A stretch of DNA of 64,000 nt from Plectonema cf. radiosum LEGE 06105. Its GTDB lineage: Bacteria; Cyanobacteriota; Cyanobacteriia; Cyanobacteriales; Nostocaceae. Under the pieces are notes generated by a model that did no database searches, had not been told where the DNA came from, and worked only from the letters and a program-made list of their open reading frames with translations. The stretch's first letter is position 1, and every line of letters starts with the position of its first letter. Shown here piece by piece: positions 9,330 through 19,301 of the stretch. Where the stretch lies: contig NZ_JADEWL010000009.1 in NCBI RefSeq assembly GCF_015207665.1, positions 1 to 64,000 on the forward strand, in the 5' to 3' direction. Made by a program: the position numbers and the translations under genes.

Positions 9330-10874
9330 ATGATGAAAACTGATTATCTGATTTTAGGTAGTGGTCTATCGGGGTTGGTATTTGGTGCATTGATGGCAAA
9401 ATCTGGTAAAAGGGTACAAGTTTTAGAAGCCCATGAATACCCTGGTGGATTTGGTCATACCTTTACTATGGGTAAAAAATACCGCTTTAATGCACAACTC
9501 CACTACGTTTGGGATTGCGGTGAAGGTAAAACTGTGAATCAAGTACTAAAAAAACTCAATTTAGACCAAGATATTACTTTTGAACGGTACGATCCAAACG
9601 GATTTGACCACATGAGAATGCCAAATTATGCTTTGGATATTCCTTCAGATTCTCAGGAGTTGATTCGACGGCTTTCTAATTTATTTCCTGACGATACAGA
9701 ACAAATTCGTCAATTTATTTTGGAAATTAAAAGGACTAGAGAGGGATTAAAAATATTATCTCCCCCAATAAATCCTGGAGAATTATTTACACATTTCGGT
9801 GAAGTCAGCCCCACAGTGATGTATCTTCATAGTACACTACAAGATGTTTTTGATAAATTCAAGTTACCTCAAGCCGCGCAAACGCTTTTAGCATCGCAAT
9901 GGCAAGATTTTTTACTACCACCAAATCAACTTTCTTTTTACGCTTGGGTAATTTTATTCTCAGGTTATCAAGAAGGTGCTTATTATCCTACCCATCATTT
10001 TGAAGCTGTAATTAACGGTTTAGTAAAGGTAATTATTGATAACGGTGGTGAGATTATTCTTAATACTGAAGTCGTCAATTTTCTGGTTTATGGTAAGACA
10101 GTAACGGGTGTTGAAGCCATGAATTTAATTACCCATGAAACTTCTCAGTTTACTGCTGATACTATCATCTGTAACATTGATCCAAAAAAAGCCGCCAAAA
10201 TGATTGGATACGAAAAATTTTCTCGGACGATACGCAAAAAACTTAATTATGACTATTCTCCCTCAAACTACATGGCATATTGTGTAGTTAAAGATATTGA
10301 CTTATCTAATTATGGATTTGGTAAATGGAACACTTTTCATACAGGTCATCAAGACTTGAATCAAGCATTTTATCAAATGTACGAACAGCATGATTACTCG
10401 AATCCCAGTTTTGCCATTACTACTCCCACATTATTAACTACCGAGGAGCGCGACTGTCCGGAAGACTGTCAAATTATCGAGTTTTTAACTGTTGCTAATT
10501 ACAGCTATTTTCAAGAACTTAAAGCACAAGATGAAAAAGCTTATCGGCAAAAAAAAGAAGAAATTTTAAACTCTATTTTAGATGTTGTTGAGAAAAATTA
10601 TGTTCCAAATATTCGGCAACATTTAGTTTTTAAAATTACTGGTAGTCCCACAACTAACGAACGGTTTTGTCATTGTCCTCATGGAAATTCTTACGGTTCT
10701 AATCTTACTCCGAAAAATATGGGAATTGGTCGATTAAATCACAAAACCTCTTTGAAGAATTTCTATTTTTGTAATGCTTCATCGGGATATCCAGGATTTG
10801 CACCGACATTTTGGACGGGAGCGCTTTTGTATCAAAGATTGTCCGGAGACAAGATTTTAACCGCAAGCACTTAA
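9330..10874 (+). CDS. FAD-dependent oxidoreductase of the CrtI/retinol-saturase type
   Basis: About 514 residues. The N-terminal dinucleotide fold DYLILGSGLSGLVFGAL with EAHEYPGGFGHTF binds FAD. The overall layout, with the late FYFCNASSGYPGFAPTFWTG segment, matches the phytoene desaturase/carotenoid isomerase/all-trans-retinol 13,14-reductase superfamily. Such enzymes saturate, desaturate or isomerise polyene chains; the substrate is unknown here. ATG ATG at 9330/9333 is the likely start (MMKTDYLIL); an upstream in-frame TTG at 9285 adds a poor leader. A second FAD enzyme follows 36 bp downstream, so the two are probably co-transcribed. Confidence 0.82.
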   Translation: MMKTDYLILGSGLSGLVFGALMAKSGKRVQVLEAHEYPGGFGHTFTMGKKYRFNAQLHYVWDCGEGKTVNQVLKKLNLDQDITFERYDPNGFDHMRMPNYALDIPSDSQELIRRLSNLFPDDTEQIRQFILEIKRTREGLKILSPPINPGELFTHFGEVSPTVMYLHSTLQDVFDKFKLPQAAQTLLASQWQDFLLPPNQLSFYAWVILFSGYQEGAYYPTHHFEAVINGLVKVIIDNGGEIILNTEVVNFLVYGKTVTGVEAMNLITHETSQFTADTIICNIDPKKAAKMIGYEKFSRTIRKKLNYDYSPSNYMAYCVVKDIDLSNYGFGKWNTFHTGHQDLNQAFYQMYEQHDYSNPSFAITTPTLLTTEERDCPEDCQIIEFLTVANYSYFQELKAQDEKAYRQKKEEILNSILDVVEKNYVPNIRQHLVFKITGSPTTNERFCHCPHGNSYGSNLTPKNMGIGRLNHKTSLKNFYFCNASSGYPGFAPTFWTGALLYQRLSGDKILTAST

Positions 10875-10910
10875 CAGTTGTCAAAAAGCAATCAATATAG
10901 GAGGTGAGAG

Positions 10911-12125
10911 ATGAGAATAGCGATTATTGGTGGGGGAGCCAGCGGTTTAGTCACGGCTTATCTTCTCAATAAACAAAATCATCATGTCACAGTGTTTGAA
11001 AAACAGCCTATTTTGGGGGGACATATTCGCACCCTCAATCAAAATGTCAAATGCGATCGCCATGGGTGTGAGGAGTTTTTAGAAGGTGGGGTACTGGAAT
11101 TTCCCAGTAATTTTCATAACTTTGTTAACTTGATGAAAGAATTAGAGGTTGATTTAGAACCTGTGGATTTAGGATCTACATTGTGTTTCAAAAATGGTCA
11201 TCATATACATTCTGCATCAGCAATCCGCAATAATTTTACCGGGTTGCAACGATTAATCGAATATCTCAAGCTTGATGGTTTGTATGCTCGTTCGATTGGT
11301 ATTTGGTTGAAATCTCATTTTGCTCAAATTCGAGAACTTCATAATCGATCTGTGTCTTGTTATTTCAAAAATCCATCGATTGGAAACATTTGGATTAAAT
11401 TGCTGACAATGTATAGTTATTCGATGCACTTTGAACTGATTAATGATTTCCCTGCGGAACTAGATATTCTCTCTCTACGCGATTACATTTTTACTGATTG
11501 GTTTAGAATCAAGGGTGGAGTGTATTCTTATATTGAAAAGATATTAGAGCGTCTAAAAGGAAATATCTTACTAAATATCAATATTACTGACATCTCTCGA
11601 ATGGCAGATGGTGTAAAAATTGAACTATCCAACGGTGCAACCTATAAGTTTGATAAAGTTGTGTTTGCAACTCCTCCAGATAGAGTTTTAAAGCTATTGT
11701 TAGATCCTACTGTGGCAGAAATTAGACGTTTTAGTGCTTGGGAGAACAATCAAATAGTCACGCTGATTCACACAGATACTTCGATGTACGAGCAATACGG
11801 TATTCGACAGCCCTCGGAGTTTGATTTTTTTGAGACGGCAACAGGATGGGGATACAATGCTTACTTGAATCAGTTGTGTGGTATTTCATCTGAAGTTAAA
11901 TATAATTTAGCCTTTAATCTGGAATCTTTAATTAATCGAGATCAAGTTATTCAGCGTTTGGAACATGATACACCCCTATATACCGTCGAATCTTTTCGAT
12001 ACCGAGACGAAGTGATTGATACCAACGGGGAAAACCATACTTATCATGCAGGTGCTTACCTAGGAGATGGCTTACATGAAGGTGCGATCGCATCCGCAAT
12101 TCGAGTCGCTCAATTAATCGGATAG
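10911..12125 (+). CDS. FAD-dependent amine-oxidase-like protein
   Basis: 404 residues. The Rossmann FAD motif MRIAIIGGGASGLVTAYLL and the FEKQPILGGHIRTL block place it in the NAD(P)-binding/flavin amine oxidoreductase superfamily (relatives include protoporphyrinogen oxidase and desaturase-like enzymes). The C-terminal NHTYHAGAYLGDGLHEGAIAS closes the FAD site. A strong AGGAGGTGAG ribosome site precedes the ATG. It lies 36 bp behind another FAD oxidoreductase, and the pair probably modifies the same lipid or isoprenoid substrate in succession (inference). Cys residues near NQNVKCDRHGCEEF could be structural. The precise reaction cannot be read from sequence. Confidence 0.8.
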   Translation: MRIAIIGGGASGLVTAYLLNKQNHHVTVFEKQPILGGHIRTLNQNVKCDRHGCEEFLEGGVLEFPSNFHNFVNLMKELEVDLEPVDLGSTLCFKNGHHIHSASAIRNNFTGLQRLIEYLKLDGLYARSIGIWLKSHFAQIRELHNRSVSCYFKNPSIGNIWIKLLTMYSYSMHFELINDFPAELDILSLRDYIFTDWFRIKGGVYSYIEKILERLKGNILLNINITDISRMADGVKIELSNGATYKFDKVVFATPPDRVLKLLLDPTVAEIRRFSAWENNQIVTLIHTDTSMYEQYGIRQPSEFDFFETATGWGYNAYLNQLCGISSEVKYNLAFNLESLINRDQVIQRLEHDTPLYTVESFRYRDEVIDTNGENHTYHAGAYLGDGLHEGAIASAIRVAQLIG

Positions 12126-13573
12126 TCTACAATGAGAGTATTCGTTGGGAAGAGAAGTCGGGTTTCTTTTAGAAACCCGACTTCTAGAGTCTATCAACCG
12201 CTCTGAAAAACCTATCCATGAATTATTTTGGTGTTTTTTCGCGCTATTTTCATTGGTTTCTACATAAGTTCTGTAAAAGTAAAGATTCGTTTCAAAATTA
12301 TTTATCTCTATCCAATAATTGCTATATTAAAAATGAAGCTAATAAAAGCTTCCCTGGCAGATAGAATAGCTTGGTAAATAAAGGTTAAATTGAAGTGAAG
12401 AGGTAAGAAAGCTGTTTAACAATCTGTCTCGTCAACTAACAACAACACCCAACTCGAATGCTTATAATTCCTCGTTATGAGAGTCAGGGGGCAACGTAAA
12501 TATTGCACTATTATACGTCCCTGTAAAAATAACAAACAGGAGGAAATCACTGAGCTAGTAGATGCTTGGGTGTTGTTGTTTTAAAATATTTTTCAAGTAT
12601 TTATAATTATCAAAAAATAACTTTAAATAATAAAAGTAGTTTTACCGAAGCCCTTCGGGCTTAAGTAAGAAGTAAAAAGTAAAAAGTAAAAAGTGAACTT
12701 CTTACATATAACATATAACTTACTACTTATTACTTGATTTGAATCCTCTACCTTTTAGGGAGAGGTACTACATATAACATATAACTTACTACTTATTACT
12801 TGTGAAATTTATAGGTTAAAGGTGATGCTTGATAAATATAAAACTATCTATATTAATCAAATTATAAATCTGATTATTGGCAAGTTCAATATATAAAGTA
12901 GAACGCAAATGTGAGTAACTTGTGAGGAAAAGATTTTAGCCTGATTTTGAATCATAGAAGTCGGGTTTTTACAATCTTCTATGGGTACATCAGAAAATCC
13001 TTAAAAAACCCGACTTCTTACCCCAACTTTTGCGAAGCGGTACTGACGTTAGACTAAGCTGATGTGCAGCTAAATTGTATATAGCGTTAGCGCAGCGTGT
13101 CCGTAGGACATAAACGTGAAAATATTGTAGTGCGTTGGCGCAGCCTGCCCGGAGGGCTTACATCTTGCTCGCTAGTATTATATAAATTAAATGCGTAACA
13201 ACTTATCAAGTGAACCTACAAAAGCTAGGTTTGTATCGGCATGAATTGCGATCGCCAAGTATTTATGTTGGTATAGTCACTTTTTATTCACATTTGTCAT
13301 CAATACTAAAAACATCGGTCTGCTCGACGAAAATCGAAATGTTACCGAAAAAATTTTGAGATTTTGGAGCAAAGGATTTTGGATTAAATTATCAACGGTT
13401 TCAAGCCCTTGAGTTTTAACTATGGAATAATATGTACGCAGCCTTCGCAGTGCATAGACATAAATATAAATCCTTTGACTTGAAAGATTCCTAAATTTTA
13501 AATTATTTATGGGGAAAATCCAAAATCCAAAATCTAAAATCTAAAATTGATTTACTGATAAGGAGTTTTTCTG
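12126..13573. other. Intergenic region, about 1.4 kb, repeats but no gene
   Basis: It contains AGAAGTCGGGTTT palindromic repeats (near 12150 and 12960-13015), AAAGTAAAAAGT tandem units (about 12665-12695), a duplicated ACATATAACTTACTACTTATTACTT block (near 12705 and 12770), two SDR-like palindromes (13083-13115 and 13130-13165) and the 12435-12582 structured element. No coding sequence is supported. Confidence 0.75.
12435..12582 (+). other. Candidate structured RNA or MITE with 14-15 bp terminal stem
   Basis: AACAACAACACCCAA at the left pairs perfectly with TTGGGTGTTGTTGTT at the right, closing about 148 nt. Within it TTCCTC pairs with GAGGAA, and CAGGG..ACGTA pairs with TACGT..CCCTG around an AT-rich loop, giving three stacked helices. 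A T-rich tail follows (TTTTAAAATATTTTT), as for a rho-independent end. It may be a free-standing non-coding RNA of rod-like shape or a miniature inverted-repeat element. The strand is assumed. Confidence 0.35.
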
Positions 13574-13924
13574 ATGCTTGGGTTGATTCTGACTTGGTTA
13601 ATAACAGCTATCAGCTTTATAATTATTTCTAAACTACCGATAGGAGTAGAAATAGACAGTTTTGGTAAAGCGTTAATTACTGCGGCAGTTTTTGGAATCT
13701 TGAATGCGCTTTTGCTTCCCGTTTTAACCTTTTTCACTTTGCCATTCATTATTCTCAGTTTGGGTTTATTCTTTTTTGTTCTCAATTCAATCATCTTTGG
13801 GATATCAGCGGCTATAGTTCCTGGTTTTCGTTTAAGATATGGCTTTTGGAGTTCTACAATTGGTTCGATTGCTTTGGCAATTGTTAATTCTATTCTTTCA
13901 TTCCTGATAACGCCATTAATTTAA
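13574..13924 (+). CDS. Phage-holin-4-like (YvlD family) membrane protein
   Basis: 116 residues forming about four membrane helices: LILTWLITAISFIIISKL, ALITAAVFGILNALLLPVL, LPFIILSLGLFFFVLNSIIF and IALAIVNSILSFLITPLI, with the charged stretch PGFRLRYGFWSS. This fits the small integral-membrane YvlD family. The name holin reflects similarity only; the function is unknown. An AAGGAG ribosome site precedes the ATG. A truncated paralogue of its first 40 residues lies at 27222-27353. Confidence 0.8.
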   Translation: MLGLILTWLITAISFIIISKLPIGVEIDSFGKALITAAVFGILNALLLPVLTFFTLPFIILSLGLFFFVLNSIIFGISAAIVPGFRLRYGFWSSTIGSIALAIVNSILSFLITPLI

Positions 13925-14075
13925 TATGGGAATTATAAATTTTTCACGAAAAATAAGCTGGAGGAGTGATTGCTTATAAAAGCATAGTTTATGGGAAAAT
14001 AGTGTAATAAAAATAGAATAATCACTATTTTTATTCATCAAGATCAAGTATAAAGTGTTGAATCCAATAAAAATT

Positions 14076-14885
14076 ATGACAGTGAAAATTTGGCGACAAA
14101 AATTTGTTTTTTTTCTCACAGGATTTTGTTTAATTTTTCTATTATTTGCTTGTCAAGGAGAGACAATCACCCAATCACCAAGTCCTATAGCAACACCCGC
14201 AACCGATGAAACTGCTACTACCCAGGTTCTTCCTGTAGCATATCCTGATCGAGAGCTGAGTGCTTCTCCCGCACAATTACCAAAATTACCTTATGCTTAC
14301 AACGCATTAGAAAAAGCCATTGATGCCCAAACAATGGAACTGCATCATGATAAACACCATGCTGCATACGTCAACAACCTCAACGAAGCATTGCAAAAAC
14401 ATCCTGAACTGAAAAATAGAAGCGTAGAAGCAATGCTGCGTGATTTAGATAGTATTCCAGAAGATATTCGCGCAACAGTACGCAACAACGGCGGTGGTCA
14501 TCTTAATCATACAATTTTCTGGCAAATTATGAGTCCTAACGGTGGTGGAGAACCTACAGGACAAATAGCTCAACAAATAAATCAAACCTTTGGTAGTTTT
14601 GATAATTTTAAAAAACAATTTAACGAAGCAGGTGGAGACAGATTTGGTAGTGGATGGGTTTGGTTAGTACGTAACGCTCAAAATCAACTCCAGATTGTTA
14701 ATACACCCAATCAAGATAGCCCAATCCTAGACGGTTTGTATCCAATCATGGGTAATGATGTGTGGGAACACGCATATTATCTCAGATATCAGAACCGCCG
14801 CGCTGAATATTTAGACAACTGGTGGAATGTGGTGAATTGGTCAGAAATTAACAGACGAGCGCAAGTCGTATCACAACAAGGTTAG
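14076..14885 (+). CDS. sodA: Lipoprotein Fe/Mn superoxide dismutase
   Basis: It converts superoxide to O2 and H2O2. The N-terminus ([18 protein letters not shown] then LFACQGE) is a lipoprotein signal with the lipidated Cys in LFAC, so the enzyme is exported and membrane-anchored. A Pro/Thr-rich linker (about 50 residues) leads to the SOD domain starting [16 protein letters not shown]. Metal ligands are seen in the [12 protein letters not shown] block, in [11 protein letters not shown] and in [19 protein letters not shown]; the last block resembles Mn forms. ATG at 14076 is preferred; an upstream TTG at 14055 is in frame. The next gene, a transmembrane reductase, starts 13 bp after the stop. 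Confidence 0.93.
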   Translation: MTVKIWRQKFVFFLTGFCLIFLLFACQGETITQSPSPIATPATDETATTQVLPVAYPDRELSASPAQLPKLPYAYNALEKAIDAQTMELHHDKHHAAYVNNLNEALQKHPELKNRSVEAMLRDLDSIPEDIRATVRNNGGGHLNHTIFWQIMSPNGGGEPTGQIAQQINQTFGSFDNFKKQFNEAGGDRFGSGWVWLVRNAQNQLQIVNTPNQDSPILDGLYPIMGNDVWEHAYYLRYQNRRAEYLDNWWNVVNWSEINRRAQVVSQQG

Positions 14886-14898
14886 GAGATATACATCG

Positions 14899-16242
14899 AT
14901 GAGAAGTTTATTGATGAAAAATCCCGTAATCATCGGAGCATCTTGGATAGGTGCATATCTTGTGATTATCTTGTTACCCTTGTTAATACTACTTTTATAC
15001 CCACCCACACCAAGTGATGTACGTAGTGTGTGGTTAGAATTTTCCGCTGCTTTGGGTTTTATTGGTTTAGCGATGATGGCAATGCAATTTGCCTTAACTG
15101 CTCGCATCAACCGCGTTGAAGCTTCATACGGTGTTGACCTAATTCTTCAATTTCACCGCTATACCTCAATAGTTGCATTCTTTTTCATCTTGGTTCACCC
15201 AATTATTGTATTTATCGATAACCCAGAAACACTGCAACTATTAAATTTTATTCAAGCTCCCTGGCGAGCAAGAATGGCTGTAATAGCGACTTTAGCCTTG
15301 ATTGCAATTATTATTACCTCCATTTGGCGCAAAAAGTTGAATATTCCCTACGAACCTTGGCGTATAGCTCATGGTATTTTAGCAGTGATTATCATTGGAT
15401 TTGGTTTAGGACACGTTTTGGGTGTGGGTAATTATCTAGGGTTGTTTTGGAAAGCAGTTATTTGGACTGGTATTGCAATAGCTGCTTTATGGTTATTAAT
15501 TTACGTCCGCTTGGTCAAACCCTATTTTATGCAGAAAAAACCTTACTTGGTAGAAGCTGCAATTCCTCAACGAGGTGATGTTTGGAATTTGGTTTTACGT
15601 CCGAGGGGACACGAAGGACTTCACTTTCAACCCGGTCAATTTGCTTGGTTGACTCTGGAAATCTCCCCCTTTAGAATGCGGGAGCATCCATTTTCTTTAG
15701 CTTCGAGTGCAGAACATCCCGATCGCATTGAATTTGGCATTAAGGCTTTAGGAGACTTTACCACAACAATCAAAGATGTTAAACCTGGTACTAAAGCTTT
15801 TCTTGATGGACCCTATGGAGTTTTTACCACAGACCGCTATGAAAATACAGCCGGATTTGTGTTTATTGCCGGAGGTATCGGCATCACACCCATGATGAGT
15901 ATGCTGCTAACTTTAGCAGAACGTCAAGATGACCGTCCCATACTATTAATTTATGCTAGTAAAACTTGGGAAGATATAACTTACCGAGAAGAAATAGAAG
16001 CCTTAAAAGACAAATTAGATTTGACAGTAATCCACGTTCTTAGAGAAGCTTCAGAAGATTGGTCAGGAGAAACTGGATATGTTGATAAAGAACTGCTCGA
16101 ACGCTACATACCTAAGCGGCGTGGAAGTCGAAATTACTTTATTTGTGCTGTACCGAAAATGATGGATCAAGTGGAAAGAGCTTTACATGATTTGGAAGTA
16201 CCTGTGACTCATATCCATATGGAACACTACAACCTTGTTTGA
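14899..16242 (+). CDS. Ferric-reductase/NADPH-oxidase-like transmembrane flavocytochrome
   Basis: 447 residues. About six membrane helices (residues 10-205) carry four His at about 86, 100, 158 and 172, two pairs spaced by 14, the pattern for two stacked haems in ferric reductase/NOX proteins. An FAD domain follows (PGQFAWLTLEI, MREHPFSLASS), then a pyridine-nucleotide domain with AGGIGITPMMSML and the C-terminal CAVPKMMDQ. Electrons would pass from NAD(P)H across the membrane to O2 or Fe3+. It is tightly coupled to the upstream exported superoxide dismutase (13-bp gap, AGGAG site), suggesting that superoxide made outside is dismutated on the spot (inference). Alternative: a ferric or cupric reductase. 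Confidence 0.87.
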   Translation: MRSLLMKNPVIIGASWIGAYLVIILLPLLILLLYPPTPSDVRSVWLEFSAALGFIGLAMMAMQFALTARINRVEASYGVDLILQFHRYTSIVAFFFILVHPIIVFIDNPETLQLLNFIQAPWRARMAVIATLALIAIIITSIWRKKLNIPYEPWRIAHGILAVIIIGFGLGHVLGVGNYLGLFWKAVIWTGIAIAALWLLIYVRLVKPYFMQKKPYLVEAAIPQRGDVWNLVLRPRGHEGLHFQPGQFAWLTLEISPFRMREHPFSLASSAEHPDRIEFGIKALGDFTTTIKDVKPGTKAFLDGPYGVFTTDRYENTAGFVFIAGGIGITPMMSMLLTLAERQDDRPILLIYASKTWEDITYREEIEALKDKLDLTVIHVLREASEDWSGETGYVDKELLERYIPKRRGSRNYFICAVPKMMDQVERALHDLEVPVTHIHMEHYNLV

Positions 16243-16428
16243 TTAATTTAATTAAGACAGGGAACAGTTAGGAGTTTTGAGTTAGGAGTTAAGAGTTGTT
16301 TTACTTTGCGATCGCATAAGTCGGATTTTTAGGATAAATATCCGTAGTCACAGACAATTCTGGTAAAAACCCGACTTCTAACCCTAGGACATCGAACTCA
16401 CCTTAATTAATTAGATTCCCTATTATCT

Positions 16429-17019
16429 ATGAGTTTATACCGCATTGCTAAACTTACTTTCCTAGTAATTGTTTGTATTTTGTTTATCTGGATATTATCT
16501 CCTGCAATCATTGTACCTCCTGCTGACCCTGCCGAGGCACTCACCATCTATGTAGCAGACTATGGCTGGCATTCTAGGTTAGTTTTACCCAGTGGTAACG
16601 GTGAATTAATTCAGTATGCTTACGGTGATTGGAATTATTTTGCACTCAATCAGCAGGACTTGAAAAATGGCGCTACTGCACTATTTATACCAACTCAAGG
16701 TACTCTCGGTCGGCGAAAATTTAGTAATATCGTTGAACTTGAGCAGATAATTCAACAACAAAATTACAGGTTATTAAGTTTAGTAGTAGCGCAAAGCAAA
16801 GTAACACAATTGCTGGAATTATTAGATCAACGTTTTAGTCGAAATATAGGAACGAAAATTAAAAATCCCCAAACAGGTTTAACCTTAGTCAAAGATGAAA
16901 GAGACTATACTTTGTTACACAATAGCAATCATGAAATCCTTGAGTGGTTAAAAAATTTAGACTGCCAAATTTATGGTTTTGTGATGTGGGCAAATTTTCA
17001 GGTGAAACATTCACAATAA
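16429..17019 (+). CDS. DUF2459-like membrane-anchored protein
   Basis: 196 residues. One N-terminal helix (IAKLTFLVIVCILFIWILS) anchors a periplasmic domain beginning ALTIYVADYGWHSRLVLP, then IQYAYGDWNYFAL. The HS and YGDW elements are characteristic of the DUF2459 family, of unknown function, sometimes suspected to be hydrolase-like. It lies about 190 bp after the SOD/reductase pair on the same strand, separated by repeats, so co-transcription is uncertain. Confidence 0.7.
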   Translation: MSLYRIAKLTFLVIVCILFIWILSPAIIVPPADPAEALTIYVADYGWHSRLVLPSGNGELIQYAYGDWNYFALNQQDLKNGATALFIPTQGTLGRRKFSNIVELEQIIQQQNYRLLSLVVAQSKVTQLLELLDQRFSRNIGTKIKNPQTGLTLVKDERDYTLLHNSNHEILEWLKNLDCQIYGFVMWANFQVKHSQ

Positions 17020-17152
17020 GTAGAATTCCACCACATTAATTATGATAGATAATTCATTGATAGTGGGAGCGTTTCGTTCTCTACTATTCAACAAATGATA
17101 ATTATAAATAGAAAGTTTTGACAACTCAAATAAAATCACTAAATACATTGTT

Positions 17153-17293
17153 ATGCGTTACAGTATCATGCTTCAATTGGTAGCCACTATCACTTTTATT
17201 TTTCTCGGTACTGCTGGTTTATTTGCCTGGTTGCAATACCGTCCGGCTCCAGAAGAACCAAATACACCAGGTAGAATTTCATCTGTTCGTTAA
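17153..17293 (+). CDS. 46-residue single-helix membrane protein
   Basis: ATG at 17153 gives MRYSIMLQLVATITFIFLGT followed by AGLFAWLQYRPAPEEPNTP. The protein has one membrane helix and a short Pro-rich soluble tail. Codon use and composition look coding, but there is no family to name. It resembles small photosynthesis or respiration accessory subunits only in size and layout. Confidence 0.5.
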   Translation: MRYSIMLQLVATITFIFLGTAGLFAWLQYRPAPEEPNTPGRISSVR

Positions 17294-17839
17294 TTGTGCA
17301 GTGTAATAAATTCGTAGTGTGTTAATTCACATCTTGCACCTGATAAAACACAAGTAATAATAATTACAGATTATTCGACTAGATTCATATCCGCCAGGGA
17401 CTGTAAGTCCCTGTCTAATAGCAGAAGTCCATTAAAATGGACTATATAGCAATCCTCAATCAATTGTAAAAAATCATGGTGATAAAAATGTAACGCACTA
17501 CTTAAAATTTCACAAATCATTTAGGATGGGAGCATCCCAATGCAGGCAAAAATAAAATTTGTAGTGGGAGCGTCTCGCTCCCTAGTGCTTGTTAGCGAGC
17601 TTTCCGGGAAGCCCTTCGGGCAGGCTGCGCCAACGCACTACGAAAAAATAAATTTACACCTGCGGGGATGCTCCCTTCAGGATTGTTATATATAACTAAT
17701 AAAAAAGCCAGAAAATATCAACTCTGGACTATAGCTGGTTTATTATTAGCAAAAGAGTTAATCTCAAATCCTAGTCATTTAAGATTAATTTGTTTTGAAG
17801 TAGAATAAACAAGTTTTTTAATTTTTTTAACATTTAATC
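17294..17839. other. Repeat-rich intergenic region, about 550 bp
   Basis: It holds GGGACTGTAAGTCCC (near 17397), AGTGGGAGCGTCTCGCTCCCT (near 17562), and AAGCCCTTCGGGCAGGCTGCG then CCAACGCACTAC (17610-17640), which recur elsewhere in the window. No gene is supported. The last 140 bp are AT-rich and probably hold the promoter of the next gene. Confidence 0.7.
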
Positions 17840-19255
17840 ATGACATCAAAAAAAAATATCAGAAAATATCCTGTTGTTCGTAACCGCTGGTTTGAAAAAT
17901 TGATTGCCATCTTAGCAGTAATAAACTTATGTCTAGTTTTCTTTGATTTAACTTATATACATTACCGTGATTTCTATCTTCAAGTATTACCTCATCTCAC
18001 TCAAATTTATGACCCAATTAAGGGGATTGAACCCCACCCAGAAACGCAAAATTACCTTGATAAAGTTAGAGAATTAGAAGAACAAATTTCACAAACTGGT
18101 TTACAATCACCGCAAGCAGAAAGTTTACTCGATGAACTACAATTATTCAGTAATCAAATAATTCAAGACAATCCGTTTGATGTAGCCAATAAAAGCGGTA
18201 CTTTAGCAAAAATTAAAAATAAAATCCGCTTGCGTACAAATCAACAATCTGGGAGAGATGCCTTTAATGTTTTTTGGAGTCCAACTTATTTGTCTGAGAT
18301 GGGTTGGCAATCAGAAATCAATTTTTTTAATTCTCAAGTTAGACCTTTAATTAATAGTAACTACTACCGCGATATCGATAGATTTGGCAAATTTATTAAT
18401 CGCTTTTGGCTGATTGATTTACCTTTTGTAATTATTTTTGCCCTAGAATTTTTAGCACGTACTTATTATATCGGTCGTCGCAATCCTTCGTTAAACTGGT
18501 TAGAAGCGATGCTAAGACGGTGGTATGATTTATTTTTATTACTTCCCCAATGGCGTTGGTTACGAGTCATTCCAGTCACGATTCGTCTTTATCAAAGCAA
18601 TTTAATTAATCTTGAGCCTTTGCGATCGCAACTTAATCATGATTTTGCAGTAAGTTTTGCTGAGGAAATCACTGAAATGGTAGGTATTCAAATGATTGAT
18701 CAAATGCAAGATGCGATTCGTCAAGGTGATTTAGCACAGTGGTTATTTCATCCTGAAACTCGTAAACCCTATGTGCAAGTTAATCAAATAAACGAGGTAA
18801 AAGCTATAGCGACTCGCTTAGTTAACGTTAGTATTTATGATGTTTTACCTCAAATCCAGCCTGGGATAGAAGCCTTGATGCATCATGGTATCGTAAAAAC
18901 TCTCAACGAATCTCCGATTTACCAACAAATACAAAACATACCCGGTTTAAATAACTTACCTAATCAATTAATAGAAAACTTGGCTCGCGACTTATCTCAA
19001 TCTGCTTCTAACAACCTAATTAAATCAATGTCAGATCCAGTTGCAGCAAACCTTACTTCTAATATAATTAGCAGCTTTCGTGATATTTTAGAGATTGAGT
19101 TACAAAAAAAGCATAACGTTGAAGAATTTCAATCTTTACTTATCGATATGTTAGAAGAAATCAAAATTAATTATGTTAAAAATATTAGTTATTCTGGAGT
19201 TGGAAAAACCTTAGAAGAAGCTAACCAGATTCGTCAAATTCTTTCTGTAGACTAA
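17840..19255 (+). CDS. Conserved membrane protein with voltage-sensor-like segment
   Basis: 471 residues, family not named. Helix 1 (LIAILAVINLCLVFFDLTYI) is followed by a soluble domain of about 160 residues. Helix 2 (FWLIDLPFVIIFALEFLART) comes next, then an Arg-rich amphipathic run (RRWYDLFLLLPQWRWLRVIP, then VTIRLYQ). This order, an acidic helix then a helix with regularly spaced Arg, recalls S3-S4 of ion-channel voltage sensors, but no pore is seen. The C-terminal 230 residues are soluble and helical (EEITEMVGIQMIDQMQDAI). Function unknown. Confidence 0.65.
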   Translation: MTSKKNIRKYPVVRNRWFEKLIAILAVINLCLVFFDLTYIHYRDFYLQVLPHLTQIYDPIKGIEPHPETQNYLDKVRELEEQISQTGLQSPQAESLLDELQLFSNQIIQDNPFDVANKSGTLAKIKNKIRLRTNQQSGRDAFNVFWSPTYLSEMGWQSEINFFNSQVRPLINSNYYRDIDRFGKFINRFWLIDLPFVIIFALEFLARTYYIGRRNPSLNWLEAMLRRWYDLFLLLPQWRWLRVIPVTIRLYQSNLINLEPLRSQLNHDFAVSFAEEITEMVGIQMIDQMQDAIRQGDLAQWLFHPETRKPYVQVNQINEVKAIATRLVNVSIYDVLPQIQPGIEALMHHGIVKTLNESPIYQQIQNIPGLNNLPNQLIENLARDLSQSASNNLIKSMSDPVAANLTSNIISSFRDILEIELQKKHNVEEFQSLLIDMLEEIKINYVKNISYSGVGKTLEEANQIRQILSVD

Positions 19256-19301
19256 GAAGTCGGATTTCTTTGAGCAACCCGACTTCTGCGATCTGTTAAA
19301 A

